64,000 nt of DNA from the NCBI RefSeq assembly GCF_030936135.1, contig NC_082599.1:61478551-61542550 (forward strand), written 5' to 3'. A program made the translations under genes and the position numbers. Source of the DNA: Gavia stellata. Taxonomy: Eukaryota > Chordata > Aves > Gaviiformes > Gaviidae. How positions within the stretch are numbered: the first letter of the stretch is position 1; each line of letters begins with the position of its first letter. This document shows, one piece after another, positions 1-11,107 of the stretch. The notes below the pieces were generated by a model that had not been told where the DNA came from, did not search any database, and worked only from the letters and a program-made list of their open reading frames with translations.

Positions 1-3000
1 TTGCCTTGAATCAACTGGTGCCAGTTCCCCTTCAACAGACTATTCAACTGCCTATCCCAATAGACACCTAACTTGGAAGTAAAAAAAAAAAGAGAGAGAA
101 AATAAGATTTTGTTGTTGTCGTTTATTGACTTGAATAGTATGAGAACTAAAATGTTGGCTAGGATGGCACCATGTGACCAAGACAGAGGGTCTGGACCAA
201 GGGAGGACTGGGGAAGAGACAAATGTTTGTCTAATTCAGTCCCTGGACACGAGTAGTACTTCTTTGTGCTTCAGTCTACTTAGAAATCAAAACTTAGACT
301 CATCTTTTCTGAACAGGCTTCAGAATTTCTGTTGTTTAAACTTCTTCATCTGCGACTGGACATAGACTAAGCCCAGCCCCCATGATGAACCAGTTCAACT
401 CACTGACCGAGCAGGAGATGATCTGTAGGGTTTTGGGCCTTTTTTCCTGTCTTTTTGTGTAATGAGTTTTTAGTTCATGAGCTGTTTTGGTTCATGGACA
501 GATCCAAGGAATACCAGAACGGGTACATAGTAAGCAGTATTTATTTCTCTACAGCAGAAAAGCAGAAATAGATATCGTACTATCTAACTTTCTTATTCGA
601 GTACAAACTTTTCTTCTTGCTCATCGTTTCCATACAACAGATGTTTGATAACTCTGCTTTATAAAATTTAGTGTAAGGGTTACAGATGATGGTAAGGAGT
701 GTAATGCTGTAATAGAATCTCGGGTGGAATAAGCCTGTGGGACCTGCTGTTTGCTCTGGTGCAAGCCTAGCCTGGATGATATAACAATTCTTTTCTATTT
801 CTAACTGCTATTATTCTATAGTATGGAGAGGTCAAATGCTAAAGTAAATCCAGCAACAACTATGAAATGTGAAACTGATAAAATGTGTGAAAATTTGAGG
901 AATACAGGTATTGAAGCCATGGTTCATTTTTATTCGGGTCGTGTTTCTATTCATATCATGTTCTTTTCTTTATTTATCTATTCATTCGTTCATTTATTAA
1001 ACAGAGTAGTGTGGATATAATGTCTCCCCATACAAAGGCAAGTCTTGCTGAAGATTAGGGGGAGGGCGGGAAGGAGCAGCTAATGCCTGACTGCTCACAT
1101 GCAAAGTTCTTAATGAAACCAGAACAAACTTTTGGGGATGTCTTAGCAAAGTTCAGAGAGAAAGCTAGGCAAGAGGGAAAGACAGCCCATTACTCAGGAT
1201 CCCTGTACCATTGTCTTACTATCCAAAAGACAACACAGAAGAAATCTGAGCACAGCTTATGGTCTTTCTAGAACATGCTGGATGCGCTCTGCTTCTCATG
1301 TGAGCCATCTGAGTAAGCTGAGTCTTTGTACTTGAAATGGTGAGAAATAAAGGGAGAAAGATTGTAATATGTATTGCTTAATTTGTCACACTTCATAGCC
1401 GATTTAACTGGACAAAATGCTTAGTTTAGGCTTTGTCTCTTTCTTCAGTTTGGAGGAGGATTGATAGAAGTTCCTTGAAGATTATTTACAAGAAATACTG
1501 CCTTGAGAACACCTTATGTGGATAAACACAATACCTATATTGCATCTCAGTGCACTCCTTGTACTTAAAATCCTGATGATTTTTGTCTCCCTCTTTCTCC
1601 CACTCGACATGAACAAAACAAGCTTATTAAGCAGTCAGTAAGGCCATTTCTTTGACTTTTGTAGGGGTTTTTTTCAAGAAGTGAAGATTTTTTTTAGATA
1701 AAGGTACATGTAGCAATTGCGTACTTGTGCAGCTGTCTCACTGATATGACCAAGATAAAGGGTGCTGTGGGACTCCTTATTAGTTTTTCTCACGTGTATC
1801 TCTTTTCCCGTAACCACAATTTAGATAATCAATGAAATTAATTCATCATATATATATATGTTCTACTGAGGATGATTGACATACTTTGAAATATTTGAAC
1901 TGTGTAATAGCTAATAGGTCCAGCAAAGAAACCAGCCAAGAGCTCCTGCGTCTCCAAACACTGGTAGCTTTTTAGAAGGTGTTTACAGTAACTTTAAGCA
2001 GATGAACAGAAAGGAAAGTGCCTATCTTTCTGTCTCTCCTTTTTCTCTTCTCAAGCTATCACGAAATCCTTGGCGCAAGCGCCAGCAGAAGAGTAGGAAG
2101 CTCATATGGATCAGAACTTCCCATGGAGGGGCAAAACCATCATATCCCAGCATAGATAGAGAGCAGTATGTGGTTATGAGGTGCCACTCTATCATTTCGT
2201 CGCCTTTCTCAGACCGATGCCCATACCTTCTCACCCTTTGCAGTGTCCCACCGTGCTCAGACCTTCCTTTTGTCATACTCCTCTCTTAGTCTCAGGTTGT
2301 TCTTCTCCCTTTCTCACCCTGCTTAGGATCCTCCTGTAATTAAGTTTTACCTCCCTGAACGTCATGCTCACCGTTTTTATTTTTACTGGTGGTGATTTAC
2401 CTGTGCAGTTTTATTCTGTTTGAAAATAGACTAAAGGCCTTTTGAATGCACTCTTGCAGCAGAAAACCAATTCACAACATGAAGTCAGAACCAATAAAAA
2501 CTGAACAGGAAGATTCAAGAGGAAACCACAGATACCGTTCAACTCTGTTCCAACGTCAGGTTCCAGCGGACTGTGTCTAGGTTCGGTGGGTGATGGCTGG
2601 TCTGGGCTCAGTGGCAGCCGCGTGTGTTGCCAGAATACCAACTTGCATCATGTGTGCTCGGTGAAATCTTTTCAGACCATTCAGCTAGTCCCTGAACACT
2701 TCAGTTTTACTGCTCTAAAAAAATATATACCTAGCCACTTCTGTAGCACAAATCCTGCACACTGAGACATTCCTTCAGCTCCCTCCCCTACTAAATCTAT
2801 TGGAAGTACATGTTAGAGCAACTGTGGCCAACTCGGCCACACTGAGAGATACAATTAGTTCCTAAGGCATGACGGGGAATAAAAAATAATGAAAAGAGGT
2901 ATGGTTTTAAAAAAATGTTTCCTTTGAACTATATTTCAGAAACCCATTGCTCAGCTGACGCAGTATTTGGATCCCTCTACTCTAAACCTTCCCAAGATTT

Positions 3001-5052
3001 GCTAAATATCACCATGGAGCAAAGAGAGTGGGATTTGAAGGTACTCAGCAATTAACTTTGAAACTGAAAGTGTCTTCAGCCTTTGCTATTGCAAAGCAGA
3101 GCTCTGCAATTGTGCGAGAAAATGCTCCAAGGTGCCATTATGTTAAGTGTTTCTGTCCTGTATTGCTGAAATCGCGGTTAATTCTACCACACAGACTCCT
3201 GAGAGCAAGCTCAAGAAACAGAGGCCCTCAACTGTTTTTATTCATGAGAAACAGACTGATAATTTTGTGAGATGAAAACATTTAGTTGCTCTTATTTCAA
3301 AAGGGAATAGCTGGCCACAAAAGTTTTGCGTTCAAATGGTGCCAGTTTTATTTTCAGCGTAGATTCTATGTGTAAGGGTGCTTGAAAGCACTCACGGTTG
3401 CTTGAGTTCATCCTCCACACTTTCTTACGGTAAGAGAAACATAAATTTAAGCTGAAAAGATAAAACACCTTATGTATGAAGAGGCAGCCTTGTAAGTTCA
3501 ACAATGCTTCCAGAATAAATACCATTAAACTATGTTAAGGATAATATTTAACTTCCGGTGCAGTAACAGTATTTCAAAAAAGCTTTTTTTTTTTTAAAGT
3601 AGAAAAGCATCAGCGTACATTTTATATTTCAGTGTTTTTTGTTACTGCCACACCTCTTGTCAGGCGTGTGTGATGGAGCCAGTCCATGATGAAGAACATT
3701 TTATTTCTGTTTTCTAAAAAATGTTGAGAGAGTTTAGTGAAGACTTGGTAATGGCAAGCAGAATGAATTTTGCCTTGCAAGTCAGCTATGTTCAGGAGAC
3801 AAAAGCTAACGACCTAATAATGTCTTATATGTGTGCATATCTGACAACTGTTGTCCAGCTGCGACATTTTAATTTCTGAAGACAAATCTCAGCAGAGCTG
3901 TACTGACTTAGGAGGAATTTTGCAGCAGCAGCTTCATTGCACTGCAGAATGGGTGCTCTTAACCGGGATATTTTAATGTTAGAGCTGTCAATTTGGTCAT
4001 GCTGTAGAACATCCAGAGACCAAAGGAAAGGCATGCCAATTTTCCTCATTTCTATGCTGTGAGGCTTGGATGATAGAAGATTTGGATGAGACTGATTATC
4101 CTGTGCCAGGAATGGTGAGAAATCTCAGCAGGTTAGAGATCTAGACAAATTCTCCTCTTGCCTTAAGCATCCCCCTTTTGCCACTCTTGTAGTAGTAGGG
4201 TTTCTTGTTTGTCCTAAAGATCCCGCCAGAACTATAATGATGCAGAAGCATCATTCTTCCAGGGAAAAAAATGGTGCGTAAATTTATTTCTTTAGGGAAT
4301 GCATATTTTCTTCGGGGAATGGTTCCATCAGAAAGCTGTAAGGGTTCTGTGAGACTTAATGGTGACAAAGGAACACTGCGACAGTCTAGGGCAGGTTAAA
4401 AATCTCGGATGCTATAATACAAAGAGGATGTATTCCATAAGCCTTCAACCTTTAGTTTCCAGTTGAAATCTGTATTAGGACAGATGTAGGTTCTCAGGCC
4501 TTTGCTTTATATGCTGTCATCTCCACAGACTCATTTGTTTTAAGACAAACAATGGAGAGGACAGAGATGAGCTGAATGTGCAGCGTTCTTAGATGTAAGT
4601 GACCATTGGCTTCAGTGTTAAGCCTTAACAAAGACTTGCCTTTTTTTCCTTTTCTCCTCCTCTTTCTGTTGTTCCTTCCTTCTTCACTCTTCACACTGTC
4701 CCCTCAAAAAAAAGTAGGAAGGAAAAAAAAACGAGTGAAGTATTAAAAAAGATCTTCTTGGTCCCTGAGTCCGGTTTCCTGCTAATACATGAATGGGAAC
4801 AATTTATGTTTTCATTAACTGTTTCTACCTCTTTCCACTACGCATATACAGATGTGCTTCCCATTGAAAGGTTGGTTGAGAACATGACCTCTCTTAAGGA
4901 AAAGACCACTTTCCTCTCATTTCCCAAGCAAAGCAGTTCATTGCCATTTGTACATTTCAGTTATCTTCATGTTGGTATCACCTGTTAATTTAAAAAGCTT
5001 ATTTGCTTCCCTTTTATTCGTCTGGTAACCACTTACAGAGTGTTCATTTTGG
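1..5052. other. Non-coding flank, nothing recognised
   Basis: AT-leaning DNA. The longest open frames are under 100 codons on either strand and none resembles a known protein. Simple sequence only: A11 then GAGAGA near 80, (AT)6 at 1848-1859, and a T-run near 3585. No CR1 octamer, tRNA-like or splice-framed exon was seen. Confidence 0.7.
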
Positions 5053-6188
5053 TGTGGTGGGGTGACCCTGGCTGGACACCAGGTGCCCACCCAGCCGCTC
5101 TATCACTCCGCTCCTCAGCTGGACAGGGGAGAGAAAATATAACGAAAGGCTCCTGGGTCGAGATAAGGACAGGGAGATCACTCACTGTTACTGTCACAGG
5201 CAAAACAGACTCAACTGGGGAAAATTTTAATTTAATTTATTATGAATCAAATCAGAGTAGGGTAATGAGAAATAGAAGCTAAATCTTAAAACGCCTTCCC
5301 CCCACCCCTCCCTTTTTCCTGGGCACAACTTTATTCCAGATTTTGCTACCTTCTCCCCCTGAGTGGCGCAGGGGGACGGGAATGGGGGTTGCGGTCAGTT
5401 CATCCCACATTGTCTCTGCTGCTCCTTCCTCCTCAGGGGGAGGGCTCCTCACGCTTTCCCCCTGCTCCAGCGTGGGGTCTGTCCCATGGGAGACAGTCCT
5501 CCACGAACTTCTCCAATGTGAGTCCTTCCCACGGCCTGCAGTTCTTCATGAACTGCTCGAGCGTGGGTCCGTTCCACAGGGTGCAGTCCTTCAGGAACAC
5601 ACTGCTCCAGCATGGGCTCCTCTCTCCATGGGGCCACAGGTCCTGCCAGGAGCCTGCTCCAGCGTGGGCTTCCCACGGGGTCACAGCCTCCTTCGGGCAT
5701 CCACCTGCTCCGGCGTGGGGTCCTCCGTGGGCTGTGGGTGGATATCTGCTCCGCCGTGGACATCCATGGGCTGCAGGTGGATATCTGCTCCACCATGGAC
5801 TGCCATGGGCTGCAGGTGGATATCTGCTCCACCGTGGACCTCCATGGGCTGCATGGGCACAGCCTGCCTCACCATGGTCTTCACCACAGGCTGCAGGGGA
5901 ATCTCTGCTCCTGCACCTGGAGCACCTCCTCCCCCTCATTCTTCACTGACCTTGGGGTCTGCAGGGCTGTTTCCCACACATACTCTCACTCCTCTCTCCG
6001 GCTGCAATTGCTCAGGTTTTTTCCCCTCTTCTTAAATATGTTATCACAGAGGCGCTACCACCATTGCTGATGGCCATGGCCTTGGCCAGCGACTCTGTCG
6101 GACATAGGGGAAGCTTCTAGCATCTTCTCGCAGAATCCTCCCCTGTAGTCCCCCTGCTACCAAAACCTGGCCACACAAACCCAGTACA
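5053..6188 (-). mobile_element. Solo LTR-type endogenous retrovirus repeat (minus orientation)
   Basis: The block begins TGTGGTGG and ends ACCCAGTACA, so it has TG...CA ends. It matches in overall layout a ~1.1 kb repeat I recall from many bird genomes. Orientation is inferred from an AATAAA polyadenylation signal on the minus strand at 5241-5236, about 185 bp from the minus-strand 3' end. The middle (about 5450-5900) is a set of diverged GC-rich repeats built on a 'CTGCTCCAGCGTGGG' theme, ending in a 39-bp minisatellite. No gag, pol or env similarity flanks it, so it looks like a solo LTR. No clear target-site duplication was seen: the six bases on each side differ. Open frames of 230, 186, 168 and 152 codons across it come from in-frame repetition and are not genes. 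The family name cannot be assigned without a repeat library. Confidence 0.8.
5729..5845. repeat. 39-bp minisatellite, 3 units
   Basis: Three near-identical 39-bp units start at 5729, 5768 and 5807, each beginning GGGCTG and containing GTGGATATCTGCTCC. A fourth, degenerate unit follows at about 5846. Since 39 is divisible by 3, each strand stays open in several frames, which explains the false long ORFs. The units are inside the LTR-type repeat. Confidence 0.9.
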
Positions 6189-9100
6189 GCTGGAAAAGCT
6201 TCCTTCTGCTACCATAGCTTCTCCATTCTACTGATCATTTATGGTGGTTTCTTCGTAACTTTTCCAGCTCCCACATTTCCATTCCAGATCACCAGAATCC
6301 GCGGCCATTCTGAGCACAGCAGACATTCCTCATTCACTTACATCCCAGAACTAGTCTACTCAGGCTTATGGTGCAAGCAGAAAAGAAATATCTCCTCTAA
6401 TAGATTGGGTTGCTTTTTCTTCATGTTGCCAAACAGAGCTTTTGCATTTGTTCAGAATTCCTCTTGAGTCATTAGTAAGTAGCAGCAGTGCAAGAGGGTC
6501 TCCTTTTAACAATGGATACAATTAATTCAGTAAATAAATACGAAGATAGCAAATGAAAATGATGTTGTACTGCGTCTACAAGGGTAAAAAGTGAACATTT
6601 CACTGGGGCCATGTCTTCCCTCCGTGACCAGGTGTGGTGCAGTGAAGCTGTAGGATTCCTGCGGGTGGAGAAAGTGCTTAATTCAGCCAATTGACCTTAA
6701 CATCAGAGGACTATCTGATCTGAATTTCAGCTTTACAGTTCTGGCCAACAGTAATAAAACTCTTACCCGAGCTGTAGATCCTCAGCTTTGCAGCTCTGAG
6801 AAAGGCAAAAGGATAAGTGCATTTACTTTCACGTATCTCAATTAAATAGTGGTCTGTCGTGAAAGATGGTATAAAGAATTTGGCTTTTCATTTGGATGCC
6901 CATTTTCTTTGAAAGTTCACAGTTTGTGTTTTCTATCACAACTTGCTCTAGCTTCCAATAGGTACAAGTGCTCGTCAAAAATGTCTCTTCAGATTGAAGT
7001 AATTCTTAGGTCTTCTATATGTCTATTAGACATGAAAAGAAAATGCTTAAAAGTAAACTTCCCACGTGTTCAAGAATAGGATTTGGGGTATCTACATGTT
7101 TTAGGCAGTAAATGATCACCTGCGTTTTTCTAGCTTGCATCCTCTATAATCTTTTCTGTAGTCAGGAAGCTGCGTGAAGTACATTCTATAAACCAGTATA
7201 AGAGGGCTGTTGCTGGGAATCGGAGCTGGTTTCTAGTGCAAGATGATGCAGACGGTGAAAACCTGCAGGACAGGATAGAAGCAGGCTGGAAATCAATAGA
7301 GCTGTTGCCAGGAAGCCACTGTTAAAATAAATACCTGTTCTGTGGAAAAAAGGAAGAACGTTTGTTATCATATTGTTTAGACCAGGGCTATCTCTGCAAT
7401 GCTTAGTCAAATAAGTCGTGTTTTCTTCAGTGGGTAGTTCTAGTAGTTTAAACAGGACAGTGAATACGAGTGGTATTTGCAGTACATGAATTTCAAAGAA
7501 TTTGGCGTGGCCTGATTAAAGAGCTATAGATGACAGATCTGTCTGTGTAGCCATAACTTTCATTGTAATGCTGTGGCTGAGGTTCTTCAGTGAATAAACA
7601 GGAGAGCGAAGAGACACTTTTTGTTGCCACGTACAGAATTGAAAAGGCATTGGTTGGAGTAATGCTGGAGTAACCTATAAAATCCCTGTGTCAGCATTTG
7701 AGAAAAATATATTGAAAAGTTGCAGCAGATGAAGAAAAGATATTCATATGATTTGATGTTTGAAGAAGATACTGGTTTAAGAAGAAAGATTTGAAGAGCA
7801 TCATCTGGAGAAGAGAAAGTGACAGGATTAGATTGCTGCGTTCGAGGGTACCGTCAAGCTAATAGTTGCTGGAGCACGCAGTTAAAACGAGAGGTCATTC
7901 CTGGACACTTGACATCAAGCTGGAGTGAGTGGAAGGAGGAAGAAGGTGAAGTGCCTACTGTAAAGTGACGCTCCCCGGAAAGGAAGCAGGAATTCTGGGA
8001 GATGAGTTTGGTGGAGAAAGCTTTTGAAGCAGAGCACTGCATGAGCTAGGCCAGCTTGTCTCCATCCCAGTCCTGTTTCCATGGGGAGATGTCATTACCA
8101 AAGGCCTTTTGGATCTGTCAGGAAAAGGAACCTGAAGCCTCATAAATTCAAAAGGAAAGATACCGTATCTTCTTTTAGCAGTGGTGGTCCTTAGCCGCAG
8201 GAAGAAATGTTGAGCGAAGTGTTGGATTCTCTATCGTTGGGTGTATTCAGATGGAGACTGGCTACCTTTCTGAAAGACGTGCTTTATTAGCACAAAGCTC
8301 CTGGGGTTAGTGTGGTGGCAACGGGATGAAAGTGGCCTGAGATGAATTCAGACGGCGTGAACTATGTAAAAATCTATCAGCTCTGGGCAACTAACTCAAG
8401 CTTTCAGCACCAGCTATTTCAGCTGGAAGAGCTAGTGCTTCATCATTTAATGGAAGTATTGTGAAGTTTAATTCAATTATGTCTGTAAGATGCATGGACT
8501 CCTTTCTGTGGAAACTACCCCAGAAACAGAAGACCTAATTAGCAGCAGATGATTGCACTAATTGTGTGCTCAGGAACACGTCTCTCTCAGTGTTTCCTCA
8601 TAAGGAAAATGCTGCGTAAGCATAGTTTGGATGATGAGCAATCATACGGAAGAATTCTTGCTCATGTCTTCAACAAGACACAGATCTTTATGGAGATTAG
8701 AAGCTGCTCAGTGACTTTCATTTCACCTTTTCAATCAATTGTTATATCTATGCGAGGGGAAGGAGGCACGTTTGCAAACTCAAGCTTAAGAAAAAAGTGT
8801 GGGGGTGATACAGCACCTATTGTGGTATCATCTGTGCCTTTGTTCCCCCTATACTCCGCTTAGGGAAAATGAGTCATGGATTGGATGATTTGCAAAGGAG
8901 ATTTTGCATAAAATTATGAAGGACATTTTGGCTTTCAGAATAGGATTACTGCCTTTCTCTTTTTTCGTACAGAATATTTACCTTCTCAAGTCATCTCTAA
9001 CCACAGCGGTGTATGACCCTCTGACTTGAGGGCATCCTGCCTTTTGCCCCCACTTTGTTTGGGATGAAATCTGTCCCTGTGCTCATGTCTACTAGCGTAC

Positions 9101-9292
9101 AGGAGAGTAGATTACTTGATGATGTGAATGTCTGGAGATCCACCAGCCATCTGACCAAGAGGAGAGAAGTATATGCACAAATTAGTTTCCATCCTCATTC
9201 AGTTATTGATCTTTTTTTACTCTGTTCCTTTCTACGTGTTGCTTAGATGATAAATTGTTCAGGCCACGTTTGTGGTGCTCATGTGTGTCTAT

Positions 9293-9320
9293 AATGACAT
9301 CAGTTGGTATTGATGTCATT
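9293..9320. repeat. Perfect inverted repeat, 10-bp arms, 8-nt loop
   Basis: AATGACATCA at 9293-9302 is followed after GTTGGTAT by its exact reverse complement TGATGTCATT at 9311-9320. The arms contain TGACATCA, close to ATF/AP-1-type sites. Function unknown. Confidence 0.85.
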
Positions 9321-11037
9321 TCAGTAACAAAAAACCTCTTTTCTGCTTCAAAACTACGACGGTGGCCTTTCATACCCACCACGTTGAACAAAGGGGAAGG
9401 GGAAGGACATGTTCTATGTCCTTTTGCCCTTTCAATGTGCCAGCTCCACAGCAAACTAATTTGTCAGTACTCAATTAAGTAAAATATTACACGTGTCTCA
9501 TTTCATACATGTTATAAAGTAACATATAAAGTTGCTGGACATAGCTTGAGATGGTCTGGCACATGCTTGGAAGAAAGAGTTAAGTTTTAGCTAGGCTTCT
9601 GCTGGGTGCTTTTAAAGATGCTTTCTAGAAAATATATTAGAGGCATGACTACTACTAATATTTCACAGCATGAGGCAAGGCCATTGCCTTGCTGTTCACG
9701 GTAACTTCTGTTCTTTGGGGGTCTATAAATTACAAAGCCAAAAAGGGAAATATGAACTTTAATGAATACTCTCTCCTGGAGGTACCAAGAGAGAAATCTG
9801 AGTGCAAGAAGAGGGTGGAAGGAGAAAAAAGAGAAGCTATCTGGCATTAGCATAGCCTACCTCTGCATTAGATCCCTTTCAAAAGGAAACCAGTGATACA
9901 CGTTGCAGTAGTAGTGCAGACATCAAAACCGCAGGGAAAGGAGAAGTTGAGTGAGGGAGTTGTGCATTGTAGAGATGAAAGCGAGTAGATTTTTCCCTGG
10001 ATTACTTCAGGAGCATTTAAGAAGGCTTGGAACAACTCATCCAGCCAACCACTAGGATGGAGAGAATGTACGAGTCCAAGCAGACAGTCTGGGTGTAGGT
10101 CTCAGGCCCTGTAACGCTTTTTCTGAAAACTCGGGCCTCTCCGTCCAGCCTGCAGCAGCCTTGGGTGTAAGGGGAGGAATGGGACTTCCAGTGTAGGGTG
10201 CCTGTCAGAGCTCCTTCAGCGGGGATACGGGAGTGCTTGCTGTCTGTACTGTATTTTATACTTGTCCCTAGTTCTCTGCACGCGCCCTCCAAGGCGCTGG
10301 CAGCGCGGATGATGGAAGAGGCAGCTGTGAAGCAGCCTTTTGTTGTGTTGCCAATGGCCACTTGGGTATGGCCTTTTTTGGGGGGGGGTTGGATACAAGG
10401 GACCATTCCCCTAGGCATCCGTCCTTGAAAAAAACACATGCTACCCATATCAGCTCCACTTTTTGTTTACCCCTTGCTGCACTTGCCTGTAAGAAGAAGG
10501 CTTAGTCTGTCTTTCAGTAATTTAGGGCAAAGAGCTAACAGCTCCAAAACTGCAGGAGAAATGTCCTTGAACTTAAATGGCCAGATAAAAATAGGCCTTT
10601 AATACAGTGAGGCAGCCACCTGAAATGTGCTTTCTGACTGCCACTTCATCAAACAGCCTTTAAGACCGCTGCCACTGCCTCCCAGCGTCCTGCGCCGGGG
10701 CGGTGAGGGATCCCTTCCACCTCCTCCTGCGGGCGGCAGCGCCCTGCGCAGAGGTGCCCTGCCCCACCACGCTTGATCCCCAACAGCAGTATCTGAATTC
10801 CCTCCCCGCCCAAAGCACGCTCGCGTGATTTTCAACCCCCAGGTTAAATCACCTGAGGATAACCCAGGTAAAGGTGCAAAAGAAACAGAACGCTGACCTG
10901 GTTTATGCAAAGCCATGCAGAGATAGACGGGGCAGAAGCTGCGAATAGATTCCAAGCCTCCTTACTCATATTCCCATGTCTGCTGCTCCAGACCTTGTTG
11001 CTTATGTTTTAAAAAGGACAAAAATTTATTTTGGAAG

Positions 11038-11107
11038 CCCCCCAACCTCTCCCTCCCTCTCTTCTCCTCTCCCTTCCCTTCTTTCCCCCACCCCACCTTC
11101 TCTCCCA
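11038..11107. repeat. Polypyrimidine tract
   Basis: The + strand is almost pure C/T across ~70 bp, with an unbroken 44-nt pyrimidine core at 11046-11089 containing CCCTCCCT and CCCTTCCC steps. Such homopurine-homopyrimidine DNA can form triplex or G-rich structures. On the minus strand it would read as Gly/Glu/Lys-rich and explains part of a spurious 158-codon frame. Confidence 0.9.

Noticed and set aside
5343..6070. Open frames of 230, 186, 168, 152 and 127 codons
   Set aside because: All result from the 39-bp minisatellite and related repeats in an LTR; repetitive Trp/Pro/Ser or His-rich text with no domain.
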